Shown here: in pieces, positions 1 through 8,603 of the stretch
How positions within the stretch are numbered: the stretch's first letter is position 1
Layout of the letters: the number at the start of each line of letters is the position of its first letter
Assembly (NCBI RefSeq): GCF_027307225.1
Contig: NZ_DAHUXJ010000135.1
Span: forward strand, 1-42,553
DNA from: Bradyrhizobium sp.
Lineage (GTDB): Bacteria > Pseudomonadota > Alphaproteobacteria > Rhizobiales > Xanthobacteraceae
Length of the DNA: 42,553 bases
Direction: 5' to 3'
Translations under genes and position numbers: made by a program
Notes under the pieces: generated by a model
Told to the model about the DNA's origin: nothing
Databases searched by the model: none
The model's input: only the letters and a program-made list of their open reading frames with translations

Positions 1-1071
1 TTTGTCGGTTGTGAACATCCATTTGATGCGGGCTCGGGTTTTATTTCGCCGTCGTTGCCATGCTGCGATTTCGTTTCGGAGCTTTTTGGGGTCGTCGATG
101 CGGCGGCCGAGACACTGGCGCTGAAGCACGCTGATCTCGCACTCGACCATGTTGAGCCAACTGGCGTGCTTCGGGGTGAAGTGGAACTCGAGGCGGCGCA
201 GGATGCGGCGGGCCTCGGCGGGCGCGAAGGCCTCATACAGCGCCCCAGGCTTGTGGATCGACAAATTGTCCTGCACGACACGGATGCAGGCGGCATCGGG
301 ATAATGGACGTCGACGAGTTCGCGCATGCAGTGCGCGTAGTCCACGGCGGCGCGGCGGTCGGTGACTTTGACGTTGCGCCAGCCGCGATGAGGATCGAAG
401 GTGACGAAGAGATTGACGGTGCCGTTGCGGCGGTACTCGTAATCGTAGCGCTCGCGCTGTCCCGGTTGGGCCGGGATCGGCTGGCGCACCTCGCCGATCA
501 GCTGCACGGGGGTCTCGTCAAAGCAGACCAGCGGCCGCTCGGGATCCGGCGCTTCAGCATAGAGATCGAGCACATCTTCCATGCGGGCGACATATTCGCC
601 ATCGACATGGGGAATGCACCACATGTCCCTGCGCCATGGCTTGAGGTCGTTCTCGGCCAGCCGGCGACGCACGGTCTCGCCCGACAGGCTGTCGTGATCG
701 GTGAGCTTGACCATCGTGTCGGCCAGCAGCGTCAGCGTCCAGCGTTTGCGACCGGCGGGCGGCTTGGCGCATGCCGTCGCCACCAGCAGGGCCTCTTCCT
801 TGCCGGTCAGCTTGCGTTCTGCGCCCGGACGCGGCTCCTCGCTCAAGGCCCGCTCCAGATTGCCTTCCACGAAGCGGCGCTTGGTCCGGCTGACGGTGGA
901 GAGGCTGACACTCACGGTCCGGGCAATCTCCTCGTCGCGGCGGCCCCTATCGGCCGCCAGCAAAATCTGCGCCCGCTTGAGCTTGCGGGCGGCATGCCTG
1001 CCGCCGCCGAGCATCGCCGTCAGTTCATCGCGCTCGGCTTGGCTCAATTCGACCCGATAACGTACATTCAT
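1..1071 (-). CDS. IS630-family transposase, 3' end cut by window edge
   Basis: DDE transposase of the IS630/Tc1-mariner group, which moves the element by cut-and-paste into TA targets. The reading frame is open for 357 codons from an ATG at 1071 to the window edge with no stop, close to full family length. The N-terminal helix-turn-helix part (about residues 1-75) carries ARKLKRAQILLAAD and SLSTVSRTKRRF. Catalytic acidic residues appear as D185 in LVCFDETP, D268 in VVQDNLSIHKPG and E310 in WLNMVECEISVL. No frameshift or internal stop is seen, so it may be active. Terminal inverted repeats were not recognised; the left end lies outside the window. The divergent LexA-like gene begins 38 bp from the start, leaving little room for a normal IS end between them. 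Confidence 0.93.
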   Translation of the reverse strand, partial: MNVRYRVELSQAERDELTAMLGGGRHAARKLKRAQILLAADRGRRDEEIARTVSVSLSTVSRTKRRFVEGNLERALSEEPRPGAERKLTGKEEALLVATACAKPPAGRKRWTLTLLADTMVKLTDHDSLSGETVRRRLAENDLKPWRRDMWCIPHVDGEYVARMEDVLDLYAEAPDPERPLVCFDETPVQLIGEVRQPIPAQPGQRERYDYEYRRNGTVNLFVTFDPHRGWRNVKVTDRRAAVDYAHCMRELVDVHYPDAACIRVVQDNLSIHKPGALYEAFAPAEARRILRRLEFHFTPKHASWLNMVECEISVLQRQCLGRRIDDPKKLRNEIAAWQRRRNKTRARIKWMFTTDK

Positions 1072-1109
1072 GCTTTGCCTCCTTGTCGGAGGCCGGGACG
1101 AATCGATTC

Positions 1110-1391
1110 ATGAGTCAAAAATCAGGCGCGCGCTTCACCGAGAAGCAGGGGCACTACCTCGCTTTCATCCATACCTATTCGTACATGTTCGGACAGCCAC
1201 CCGCAGAAACCGACATGCAGCGCCACTTCCGCGTCAGCCCGCCTTCGGTCCACCAGATGATCGTCACCCTCGAACGAAACGGCTTCATCCGACGTCAACC
1301 CGGCGTCCCCAGAAGCATCGAAATCCTCGTGCCGCCGGAAAACTTGCCGATTCTCGAATGGCTCGGTATCAAAACGTCAAAATCACTGTGA
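1110..1391 (+). CDS. Small LexA-like winged-helix DNA-binding protein
   Basis: Protein of 93 residues that resembles only the N-terminal DNA-binding domain of LexA; the Ser-Lys autoprotease half is absent. Its core, TEKQGHYLAFIHTYSYMFGQ followed by AETDMQRHFRVSPPSVHQMI and a FIRRQPG wing, fits the LexA winged helix, where the SPPSVHQM helix would read DNA. I start it at the ATG at 1110 (MSQKSG); an in-frame TTG at 1083 would add nine residues. Family members are usually labelled LexA or MarR-like regulator and their targets are unknown. It lies head to head with the IS630 transposase, so it may regulate or belong to that element; this is inference. Confidence 0.8.
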   Translation: MSQKSGARFTEKQGHYLAFIHTYSYMFGQPPAETDMQRHFRVSPPSVHQMIVTLERNGFIRRQPGVPRSIEILVPPENLPILEWLGIKTSKSL

Positions 1392-1414
1392 TGAACCACT
1401 AGTCGCCCCGCGGC

Positions 1415-2725
1415 TTAAACCGGTGAACCCATGAACGTCGTGGCGATCATCCCGACGATGCAGAAGCCCATCGCGGCGGTCGAGGCCCAGCCCAACCAAT
1501 AGAGCGGCCCGGTGACGATGAGCTTTCCCATCACCTTGGGTCGGCGCGCCAGCAGCATCAGAATCACCATGACGGGGGCTGCGAGCACGCCATTGACGAC
1601 GGCGCTCCAGTACAAGGCCTGAATCGGATCGAGCGGCGTGAAGTTCAAGCCGATACCGCAGAGGCCCGAGAAGCCGAGCACGGAATAGAACGCGACGGCC
1701 TCCCTGGGCTTGCGCGAGAGGCCCACTTTCCAGCGGCGGCCTTCGCTGATGGCGTACGCCGTCGCCCCGGCAAGGACGGGGACGGCCAAAAGCCCGGTCC
1801 CGATGATTCCCAATGCGAAGATGAGTTCCGCGAGGGGGCCTGCGATCGGTCTTAGCGCCTCCGCGGCCTGGGCGGAGCTTTGGATGTCGGTCTTGCCATT
1901 CGCATGAAGCGTCGCGGCCGTCGTAAAAATGATCGACAGCCCGATCAGGTTCGAGCACGCCATGCCGATCAGCGTGTCCAGCCGAATCCGACGATATTCC
2001 TTCGGCGCTTTGGACGGCTCCTGCTTGAGTGGTCTCTTGTCGGGGTCGATCCGCTGCTCCTCGGCTTCCTGCGAGGACTGCCAGATGAAGAGATAGGGCG
2101 ATATCGTGGTGCCGAGGATGGCCACAAGCGTGGTGAGGAACGCGGCGTCCAGGCTCAGACGCGGAATGAGCGCGCCCTTCAATGCTTCCATCGGCGGCAC
2201 TTTGACGACCGCGAGCGCGATCACGTAGGCAAACAGGCTGAGTGTCAGCCACTTCAGCACGGATACATAGCGCTGATAGTCGAAAAAGATTTGGGCAAGG
2301 ATGGAGATTGCTCCGAAGAACACCACGTAGCCGATCGCAGGGCCGCCGATGATGAGCCTCAAGGCGTCGCCCATCGCGCCGAGATCGGCGGCGATGTTGA
2401 TGCTATTGGCAATGAAGAGCAGGAGCACCAGGCCCCAGATGTAGACCGGACCGAAGTTGCGGCAGACGTTGCCGGCGATGCCATGGCCGGTAACGCGCCC
2501 GATGCGCGCCGAGATCTCCTGTATAGCCGTCATGAGCGGATACGTCAGCAGCATGGTCCACCCCACGCCGAAGCCGAGCTGGGCGCCGGCCTGGCTGTAG
2601 GTGCCGATGCCGGACGGATCGTCGTCGGAGGCGCCGGTTATCAGACCGGGACCCAAAGTGGAGAAGAAACGCCGCAGCCGGAAACTGGCCCGCTTCTGAA
2701 CTTTTGGTTGGAGCGTCGCATCCAT
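1415..2725 (-). CDS. Nramp-like divalent metal transporter (DPSG subgroup)
   Basis: Integral membrane protein of 436 residues from the Nramp (SLC11, COG1914) superfamily, with about 11 hydrophobic segments. The start of TM1 reads GPGLITGASDDDPSGIGTYS, so the canonical DPGN metal motif is DPSG. The TM6 region reads ATTISPYLFIWQSSQEAEEQ (first residue approximate) where classical manganese/iron transporters have MPHN. The Met ligand of manganese and iron transporters therefore seems absent, and substrate assignment to Mn or Fe is uncertain. ATG at 2725 (MDATLQPKVQ) is preferred to the TTG at 2800 because homology begins only at the cytoplasmic N-terminus. It follows ygiQ on the same strand after a 157-bp gap containing hairpins. 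Confidence 0.85.
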   Translation of the reverse strand: MDATLQPKVQKRASFRLRRFFSTLGPGLITGASDDDPSGIGTYSQAGAQLGFGVGWTMLLTYPLMTAIQEISARIGRVTGHGIAGNVCRNFGPVYIWGLVLLLFIANSINIAADLGAMGDALRLIIGGPAIGYVVFFGAISILAQIFFDYQRYVSVLKWLTLSLFAYVIALAVVKVPPMEALKGALIPRLSLDAAFLTTLVAILGTTISPYLFIWQSSQEAEEQRIDPDKRPLKQEPSKAPKEYRRIRLDTLIGMACSNLIGLSIIFTTAATLHANGKTDIQSSAQAAEALRPIAGPLAELIFALGIIGTGLLAVPVLAGATAYAISEGRRWKVGLSRKPREAVAFYSVLGFSGLCGIGLNFTPLDPIQALYWSAVVNGVLAAPVMVILMLLARRPKVMGKLIVTGPLYWLGWASTAAMGFCIVGMIATTFMGSPV

Positions 2726-2863
2726 CGTGCGTTCCGCACTCCAAAAAGGCCGCGGCGGAATGCCGGGCCTGCGCCCTCGGAGTGGTCTGGATTTTCTCAA
2801 CGTCTGAAAAGGGTTCCGGGTCCTCCTGCCGGCAGCGGCAGGGCCGATTGAGCGGGACGGGAA

Positions 2864-2882
2864 TGCCGCTCCGGCAGCGGCA
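2864..2882 (-). terminator. Hairpin immediately after ygiQ stop
   Basis: TGCCGCT and AGCGGCA form a perfect 7-bp stem with a 5-nt loop directly after the ygiQ stop codon. A second GC-rich hairpin (around 2824-2841, CCTGCC/GGCAGG) follows on the minus strand. There is no clear T tract, so it may be a weak terminator or an mRNA-stabilising structure. Confidence 0.4.
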
Positions 2883-4919
2883 TCACTTGTTCAAGGGGAC
2901 GCCCTTGGTGGTGAAGCGCTGCATCCTGCCGCCGCGCACGGGCCGCCGCGTGCCGGCGGCTTTGCCGGTGCCGGGCGGCTGGTAGGACGGCACGAGCTGG
3001 TCGGGGCGCGAGCCGATCAGGTCGGCGCGGCCCATCTGCTTCAGCGCTTCGCGCAGGATCGGCCAGTTGTCGGGGTCGTGATAGCGCAGGAATGCCTTGT
3101 GCAGCCTTCGCTGCTTCAGCCCCTTGATGGCCTCAACCTTGTCGCTGCCACCGTGCCGCACGCCGCGCAGCGGGTTGACGCCGGTATGGTACATGGCGGT
3201 CGCGGTCGCCATCGGCGAGGGCAGGAATGTCTGCACCTGATCGGCGCGGTAGCGGTTCTTCTTAAGCCAGAGCGCGAGGTTCATCATGTCCTCGTCGGTC
3301 GTGCCCGGATGCGCGGCGATGAAATACGGGATCAGGTAGTATTTCTTGCCGGCCTGTTTTGCCGCAGCTTCGAACATCTGCTTGAAGCGGTCATATGCGC
3401 CGATCCCCGGTTTCATCATCTTGTCGAGCGGGCCGCGTTCGGTGTGCTCGGGGGCGATCTTCAAGTAGCCGCCGACGTGATGGGTGACGAGCTCCTTGAC
3501 GTATTCCGGGCTCTTGACCGCAAGATCGTAGCGCACGCCGGAAGCGACCATCACCCGCTTGACGCCCTTGACCTCGCGCACCTTGCGATAGAGACGGATC
3601 AGATCGTCGTGCGAGGTGTTGAGGTTCTCGCAGATGTCAGGGAAGACGCATGACAGCCGGCGGCACAGCGCCTCGACCTTTGGGTCCTTGCACGCCATCC
3701 GGTACATGTTGGCGGTCGGCCCGCCGATGTCGGAGATGACGCCGGTGAAACCCGGCGTGCGGTCGCGAATGCGCTCGATCTCGCGCAGCACCGAGCCTTC
3801 CGAGCGGTTCTGGATGATGCGGCCCTCGTGCTCGGTGATGGAGCAAAACGTGCAGCCGCCGAAGCAGCCGCGCATGATGGTCACCGAGAACTTGATCATC
3901 TCCCAGGCCGGGATCTTGGCGTCGCCGTAGGATGGATGCGGCGCGCGGGCATAGGGCAGGTCGTAGACGGCGTCCATCTCGGCGGTGGAGAGCGGGATCG
4001 GCGGCGGGTTCAGCCAGAGGTCGCGGTCGCCGTGGCGCTGCACCAGCGGCCGCGCATTGCCGGGATTGCTCTCCCGGTGCAGCACGCGCGAGGCGCGCGC
4101 ATAGGCCTCACGGTCCTCTTCGACCTGCTCGCACGACGGCAGCCGGATCACCGTGTCGCCGCGCTGGCGCGCCGCGCCTTCATCGGCGGAGTCGAGATCG
4201 TCGGCATGCAACTCGGCGTAGTTTTCAGGCACGCGGCGAAACAGCGCGACGCCGCGGATGGAATCGAGGTTGCGCGGCGCTTCGCCCGCGGCGAGCCGGT
4301 GCGCGACCTCGACGACGGCACGCTCGGCGTTGCCGTAGAGCAGGAGGTCTGCCTTGGCGTCGGCCAGGATCGAGCGGCGCACCTTCTCGGACCAGTAGTC
4401 GAAATGCGCGATGCGCCGTAACGATGCTTCAATGCCGCCAAGCACGATCGAAACGTCCTTGAACGCCTCGCGGCAGCGCTGCGCATAGACCAGGGTGCAG
4501 CGGTCCGGCCGCCGGCCGCCTTCGCCACCGGGCGTGTAGGCATCGTCGTGGCGCAACCTGCGGTCCGCCGTGTAGCGGTTCACCATCGAATCCATGTTGC
4601 CGCCGGTGACGCCGAAGAACACTTTCGGCTTTCCCAGCGCCTTGAAGGGCTCGGCGGACTGCCAGTCGGGCTGCGCAATGATGCCGACCCTGAAGCCTTG
4701 CGCCTCGAGCAGGCGGCCGATGATCGCCATGCCGAAGGAGGGATGATCGACATAGGCGTCGCCCGTCACCAGCACGATATCGCAGGCGTCCCAGCCGAGC
4801 GTAGTCATCTCGGCGCGGCTCATCGGCAGGAACGGCGCCGACTTGGGAGAATGTGCCCGGTGGTGCGACCAGGACATCAGGGGCTTTTCGGCGACAGCAA
4901 GGGTGTTCATGGCGCCCAC
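2883..4919 (-). CDS. ygiQ: YgiQ family radical SAM protein
   Basis: Large radical S-adenosylmethionine protein (678 residues) of the YgiQ/UPF0313 family, normal in length; the cellular reaction is not known. The Fe4S4 ligand motif CFGGCTFC gives Cys352, Cys356 and Cys359 in the expected C-x3-C-x2-C pattern. It is preceded by a B12-binding-like N-terminal region (CDIVLVTGDAYVDHPSFG near residues 46-63) and followed by the TIM-barrel core with DIGGPTANMY and IAPEHTERGPL. GTG at 4919 is chosen because AGGAG lies 7 nt before it; the ATG three codons later (4910) would leave the Shine-Dalgarno 16 nt away. The neighbouring transporter downstream may be cotranscribed. Confidence 0.95.
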   Translation of the reverse strand: MGAMNTLAVAEKPLMSWSHHRAHSPKSAPFLPMSRAEMTTLGWDACDIVLVTGDAYVDHPSFGMAIIGRLLEAQGFRVGIIAQPDWQSAEPFKALGKPKVFFGVTGGNMDSMVNRYTADRRLRHDDAYTPGGEGGRRPDRCTLVYAQRCREAFKDVSIVLGGIEASLRRIAHFDYWSEKVRRSILADAKADLLLYGNAERAVVEVAHRLAAGEAPRNLDSIRGVALFRRVPENYAELHADDLDSADEGAARQRGDTVIRLPSCEQVEEDREAYARASRVLHRESNPGNARPLVQRHGDRDLWLNPPPIPLSTAEMDAVYDLPYARAPHPSYGDAKIPAWEMIKFSVTIMRGCFGGCTFCSITEHEGRIIQNRSEGSVLREIERIRDRTPGFTGVISDIGGPTANMYRMACKDPKVEALCRRLSCVFPDICENLNTSHDDLIRLYRKVREVKGVKRVMVASGVRYDLAVKSPEYVKELVTHHVGGYLKIAPEHTERGPLDKMMKPGIGAYDRFKQMFEAAAKQAGKKYYLIPYFIAAHPGTTDEDMMNLALWLKKNRYRADQVQTFLPSPMATATAMYHTGVNPLRGVRHGGSDKVEAIKGLKQRRLHKAFLRYHDPDNWPILREALKQMGRADLIGSRPDQLVPSYQPPGTGKAAGTRRPVRGGRMQRFTTKGVPLNK

Positions 4920-4995
4920 ACCTAAGCTCCTGGCGTGGCGAATTCAACCCGCCCGGCAGGGCGAGGCCCACAATGGACCCAACAGTACCGCAGGC

Positions 4996-6159
4996 TCACA
5001 TGAAGTTCGGCAGCACCTTGGTCCACAGCGCTTCCGTCGACTTCATGAGCTTGTTGTGGGGAACCAGCGCATTGTAGGTGTAGCAGAACAGCCAGTCGAC
5101 GGGCTGGCGTTTCATGTTGGCCTCGAGCGCGCGCGTCACGGTATCGACCGTGCCGACCAGCGCATAGCCGAGGTCGATCGATTCCTGCGCGGTCGCAAAG
5201 CGCTTCGTCTCCGGGTCCATCAGGCCGCGGCGGAATCCAAATGGCTCGAACCATGCCTTGCCGGAGAAACGCCCCGAGTCTTCCCACAACGCGATGGCCT
5301 CGTCTTCCGTGTCGGCAATGATGACATCGCGCAACAGGCCCGTGCCTTGCCCGCGCGGTTTTCCGGATACCTCGGCATAGAGGTCGTAGAGCGGCGAGGC
5401 GTAGGCGTCGTGCATCGGTGGCAGGATCGCGGTGACGCCCTCGCGCGCGGCCCAGCGAATGGAGCTCGACGACGACGCGAACGGCAGGAACACCGGCGGA
5501 TGCGGCTTCTGCAACGGCTTCGGTACCACGCCGACCGACGTCAGCATGCCGTTGTCGACGCCCTTGCCGTATTTAGCGGTGGTCTCGAGATCCCAGGGCG
5601 TCGCGCCGGCCGGCACCTTCCAGTACTTGCCCTTGAAGGTCAGCATCTCCTCGGTCCAGCATTTCTTGATGATCTGCCAGTTCTCCTCGAACGCCTCGCG
5701 GTTGGCCTGATCGATCGCATCGTGATGGTGCGGCAAGGTGCCGGAGATGCCGTGCGTCTGCTGCGCCATGATGTCGACCCAGCGGCGCTGATAGCCACGG
5801 GCAAAGCCCGCACAGGCGCGCCCGCCGGTCATGTGATCGAGCATCGCGATGTCCTCGGCGACGCGGATCGGGTTGGCGGCCGGCAGCACGATGCCGAGCT
5901 GGCCGACGCGGATGCGCTTTGTTTGCATCGCGAAGTAGAGATCGAGCAACACCGGGTTGTTGGAAACCTCAAAACCCTCGATGTGAAAGTGATGCTCGGT
6001 GAAGCTCACCGAATCGTAGCCGAGGTCGTCGGCCAGTTTGACGAGTTCGGTGAGCTCCTTCAGCATGCGCTGGTAAAGTTCGGGCTTTGTCGCAGCCATG
6101 CCTGCCTCGATCTCGGCGCGCGAGCCGATGCTCGGCAGGCAAAATATCGATGCTTTCAT
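4996..6159 (-). CDS. LLM class flavin-dependent oxidoreductase
   Basis: Luciferase-like monooxygenase-family protein (387 residues), a TIM-barrel enzyme using reduced FMN or F420. Visible family signatures are DSVSFTEHHFHIEGF near residue 50, RIRVGQLGIVLPAANPIRVA, and LDHMTGGRACAGFARGYQRR, which is the conserved barrel segment with the flavin-contacting Gly-rich turn. The late RFSGKAWFEPFGFRRG region is typical of the larger alkanal/nitronate-type members. The start is the ATG at 6159 (MKASIFCLPS), with GAGAGGA eight bases upstream; the longer open frame to 6234 has no supporting homology. Substrate cannot be inferred from sequence. It stands alone between ygiQ and the sensor kinase. Confidence 0.88.
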   Translation of the reverse strand: MKASIFCLPSIGSRAEIEAGMAATKPELYQRMLKELTELVKLADDLGYDSVSFTEHHFHIEGFEVSNNPVLLDLYFAMQTKRIRVGQLGIVLPAANPIRVAEDIAMLDHMTGGRACAGFARGYQRRWVDIMAQQTHGISGTLPHHHDAIDQANREAFEENWQIIKKCWTEEMLTFKGKYWKVPAGATPWDLETTAKYGKGVDNGMLTSVGVVPKPLQKPHPPVFLPFASSSSSIRWAAREGVTAILPPMHDAYASPLYDLYAEVSGKPRGQGTGLLRDVIIADTEDEAIALWEDSGRFSGKAWFEPFGFRRGLMDPETKRFATAQESIDLGYALVGTVDTVTRALEANMKRQPVDWLFCYTYNALVPHNKLMKSTEALWTKVLPNFM

Positions 6160-6323
6160 TTTGCGTTCCTCTCCCCGTCCGTATCCTGTTGTTGGTTCAT
6201 CGCTGACCGGACGACGGCATCTTAGGCGAGCCATTTGCGATCACCAATACGACGCACGCGCCGGATCGCCGGCGGGACGGGCAGATCAGCCATGATGAAC
6301 AGGAGCAAACGTTGGCGGGACAC

Positions 6324-7289
6324 TCAACCGTCGCGCGACGATCGCCGGGGGGCCCTGAGCTGTGCGGACAAGCCGGGCTGCAGCCTGGCATAGGACATCT
6401 TGCCGCCAAGCTGCTGCGTCAGCAGCATAGCGATCCGCGACCCGAGGCCGGACGGGTCGCCGTCGCCGTCGTGGCCGACGCCATTGTCCACAACGGTCAA
6501 CTCAATATCCCTTTTCACCGAGAGTTCGATCCTCACTTGACCAGGCCGGCTGTCGGGAAAGGCGTACTTCAGCGTGTTTGTCACCAGTTCATTCGTGATG
6601 ATGCCGATCGCCAAGGCCTGATTGTGAGGCAGATCGACATCGTCGCTGACCACCTCGAACGCGATCGGCCCGGGAGGCGCCAGAGACAGGAAGATCTTCT
6701 CGACAACCCCGCTCAGGAAGTAACGCATGCCGACGAGCCGAGAATCCTGTTTGAGCGAGAGGTGGTCGTAAACCTGCGCCGTGACATGGATCCGTCGCGC
6801 GGTCGCTTCGAGCGCTGACGCTACGGCGGGCTCAGCGCTCCTCGCCTGCAGGCGGATCATCGCGCTGAGGACAGCCAGGTTGTTCTTGGTGCGATGGGCC
6901 ATTTCCTGAAGCAGCACGGACTTGGTCTTGTCCGCGTGCATTACCCGCTTCATCTCGGCGCGCAGGAATTCGGCGACCAACGCCGTGCCGGCAGCCGTAA
7001 CGATGAAAAGACCGTCCTCGGGAAGATAGACCGAGCCGATGCCCGATCGGTATCCCATATAGATGCTGACGCAGGCGGCGATCGCCGCAGCCGCCAGGCC
7101 CGTGCCCCGATTGAAGACCAGACCCGACAGGAAAATGCCCGGCAGCAGCAGGAAATAGCTCGGATATCCGGTCAGCGTCTGCAGCGCCATCTGCAAGATC
7201 GCGCAAATCATCATGATCGCGGCGGCAATGCCGTAGCGCAGAGGAACAGGCAGTCGATGCTCAAGTAGCAGCGGGTACAGCTTGTTCAT
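6324..7289 (-). CDS. Membrane sensor histidine kinase, HisKA_2 type
   Basis: A 321-residue kinase. The N-terminal third contains three or four membrane helices resembling the DUF4118/KdpD-like sensory module (IAAAIMMICAILQMAL, YFLLLPGIFLSGLVF, GLAAAAIAACVSIYMG). The phosphoacceptor region reads LLQEMAHRTKNNLAVLSAMI, the HisKA_2 H-box with HRTKNN. The ATPase domain has a NELVTNTLKYAFP N-box and VVDNGVGHDGDGDPSGLGS G-boxes. HisKA_2 kinases of alphaproteobacteria often feed the PhyR/EcfG general stress response; no response regulator is encoded nearby, so it is an orphan here. The start used is ATG 7289; a TTG two codons upstream is possible. A putative EcfG-type promoter lies just upstream. Confidence 0.9.
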   Translation of the reverse strand: MNKLYPLLLEHRLPVPLRYGIAAAIMMICAILQMALQTLTGYPSYFLLLPGIFLSGLVFNRGTGLAAAAIAACVSIYMGYRSGIGSVYLPEDGLFIVTAAGTALVAEFLRAEMKRVMHADKTKSVLLQEMAHRTKNNLAVLSAMIRLQARSAEPAVASALEATARRIHVTAQVYDHLSLKQDSRLVGMRYFLSGVVEKIFLSLAPPGPIAFEVVSDDVDLPHNQALAIGIITNELVTNTLKYAFPDSRPGQVRIELSVKRDIELTVVDNGVGHDGDGDPSGLGSRIAMLLTQQLGGKMSYARLQPGLSAQLRAPRRSSRDG

Positions 7290-7297
7290 CCGCAATC

Positions 7298-7323
7298 AAC
7301 CGCGCGTTGCGGTGTGGTGTTCC
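7298..7323 (-). promoter_or_regulatory. Putative EcfG/RpoE2-type promoter before the HisKA_2 kinase
   Basis: On the minus strand GGAAC (7323-7319) is followed after 19 nt by TT within CGGTT, matching the alphaproteobacterial general-stress consensus GGAAC-N18/19-TT. The start codon at 7289 would make the message almost leaderless, which lowers confidence. Confidence 0.35.
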
Positions 7324-7406
7324 AGCGCGGAACTTCGCATTTTCGCTCGGCGGACGGGAACAAATCGTACGGACGGCGCCGGTGCCCGCCGATCCGGGGC
7401 GAGCTT

Positions 7407-8399
7407 TCACCGGCCGCTGTCGACAAAGTTCACGGGCGTGCCCTTTCCGACGCTGGCCGCCACGCGTTCGGCGTCCCAATTCGTCATCCGCACGCAGCCA
7501 TGGGACTCTGCTCTGGATATCTTGCCGGGCGAGGGCGTGCCGTGGATGCCGTAGCCGTCGCCGGACAGGTTGATCCAGACGACGCCGACCGGATTGTTGG
7601 GGCCGGGTTTGATGGTGAAGGGCCTTTTCGAATGCACGCCCTTGAAGTGATAACGCGGATTGTAGCGATAGATCGGGTTCTGGTCGATTTCGGTGACCTT
7701 CAACGTGCCCGAAGGCGACGGCTTCTCCTGGCTTCCGACCGTCGCCGGGAAAAATCCGATCAGAGCGTTCGACTTGTCGAACAGCTTGACGGTCTGCCGG
7801 CTCTTGTCGACTTCGACGCGGTACGCCTTGGGAGGCGCGGCCTGATCGTCGATCGTGTTGAGGACGACGATGGTGTCGCCGGCGCGATCGAAATGCTCCC
7901 TCGGATTAAGCAGCGAGAGCAGCTGCTGGCTCATGTGGAATTTTTCGGCGATCTGTTCTCTTGTGCTGGTGTAGCCAAGCCTGGGGATATGCTTCATCGC
8001 CTCCATCTTCGAGGAAAGCTTGCGGAGAAACGGCCCGGCGATATCTTTTTCGGTCACGATGTAATCGGCGAGAACCGGCTGTTGGTCGATCTGAAGCTTT
8101 TTCCAGACGTCCTCGGTCACGTTATCCGAACTCGGTAGTTGCTCCGCCTCGGCGAAGGCGCGGAGAGCCTTTTTGGCGTTCGTTCCGAATTTTCCGTCGA
8201 TCTCGCCGGGCGAAAAGTGCGCGCGATCGAGCAGAACTTCCAGCCGGATGGCAAACGGTGTCGGCTTGTCGTTCGAGATCGTCTTGGCAGGTGGCTCGGC
8301 CTTGGTGACCGCGGCCGGATCCATCCTGGCCGCGAACGCTGTACTGGCCGTCATGGCGACAACCAACGCCAGGTAGAAGTGCTTCGCTCTCCCAGCCAC
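7407..8399 (-). CDS. Secreted L,D-transpeptidase (YkuD domain)
   Basis: Periplasmic peptidoglycan enzyme forming or exchanging 3-3 cross-links, or attaching proteins to diaminopimelate. Of 330 residues, 1-23 form a signal peptide (LALVVAMTASTAFA then ARMD). A peptidoglycan-binding-like segment follows (VLLDRAHFSPGEIDGKFGTN, residues about 55-75). The YkuD domain occupies the C-terminal third with YGIHGTPSP and the catalytic SHGCVRM, Cys near residue 302. The order, binding domain then catalytic domain, matches family members of this length. GTG at 8399 is the start, preceded by a weak AGAAGGG. The perfect stress-type promoter upstream suggests envelope remodelling under general stress control; that is inference. 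Confidence 0.93.
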   Translation of the reverse strand: MAGRAKHFYLALVVAMTASTAFAARMDPAAVTKAEPPAKTISNDKPTPFAIRLEVLLDRAHFSPGEIDGKFGTNAKKALRAFAEAEQLPSSDNVTEDVWKKLQIDQQPVLADYIVTEKDIAGPFLRKLSSKMEAMKHIPRLGYTSTREQIAEKFHMSQQLLSLLNPREHFDRAGDTIVVLNTIDDQAAPPKAYRVEVDKSRQTVKLFDKSNALIGFFPATVGSQEKPSPSGTLKVTEIDQNPIYRYNPRYHFKGVHSKRPFTIKPGPNNPVGVVWINLSGDGYGIHGTPSPGKISRAESHGCVRMTNWDAERVAASVGKGTPVNFVDSGR

Positions 8400-8435
8400 C
8401 TTCGCGACCCTTCTGCAATCCCGGCCGTGACATGG

Positions 8436-8460
8436 AACGGGCGCAGCTGCGACCTGTTCC
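8436..8460 (-). promoter_or_regulatory. EcfG/RpoE2-type promoter before the L,D-transpeptidase
   Basis: Minus-strand GGAAC (8460-8456), 16 nt, CGTT (8439-8436): an exact match to the general stress response promoter consensus of alphaproteobacteria. Transcription would begin about 30 nt before the GTG at 8399. The site is itself nearly palindromic. Confidence 0.6.
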
Positions 8461-8543
8461 CCGAAAACGAAGATTGAATGCCCCGCATCACCAGCCGGGC
8501 GCGATCAGGGTCGGCTTAGACTAAGGAGGACCGGCGCACTCCC

Positions 8544-8569
8544 GGAACTTCACGGATCGCTTGCGAGTT
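8544..8569 (+). promoter_or_regulatory. Possible EcfG-type promoter before the small coupled ORFs
   Basis: GGAAC (8544-8548), 19 nt, TT (8568-8569), giving a 5' leader of roughly 25-30 nt before the ATG at 8604. The -10 reads AGTT rather than CGTT, so it is a weaker match than the transpeptidase promoter. Confidence 0.35.
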
Positions 8570-8603
8570 AGTGACCCCGATAGAGGACACGAGGCTGGGT
8601 GCT

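Noticed and set aside
55..1113. 352-residue open frame on the plus strand
   Set aside because: Antisense to the intact IS630 transposase; arises from high GC.
8434..8455. Plus-strand EcfG promoter from the same palindrome (GGAAC-N16-TGTT)
   Set aside because: The minus-strand reading is the perfect match and correctly placed before a gene; the plus-strand one is likely a by-product of the palindrome.
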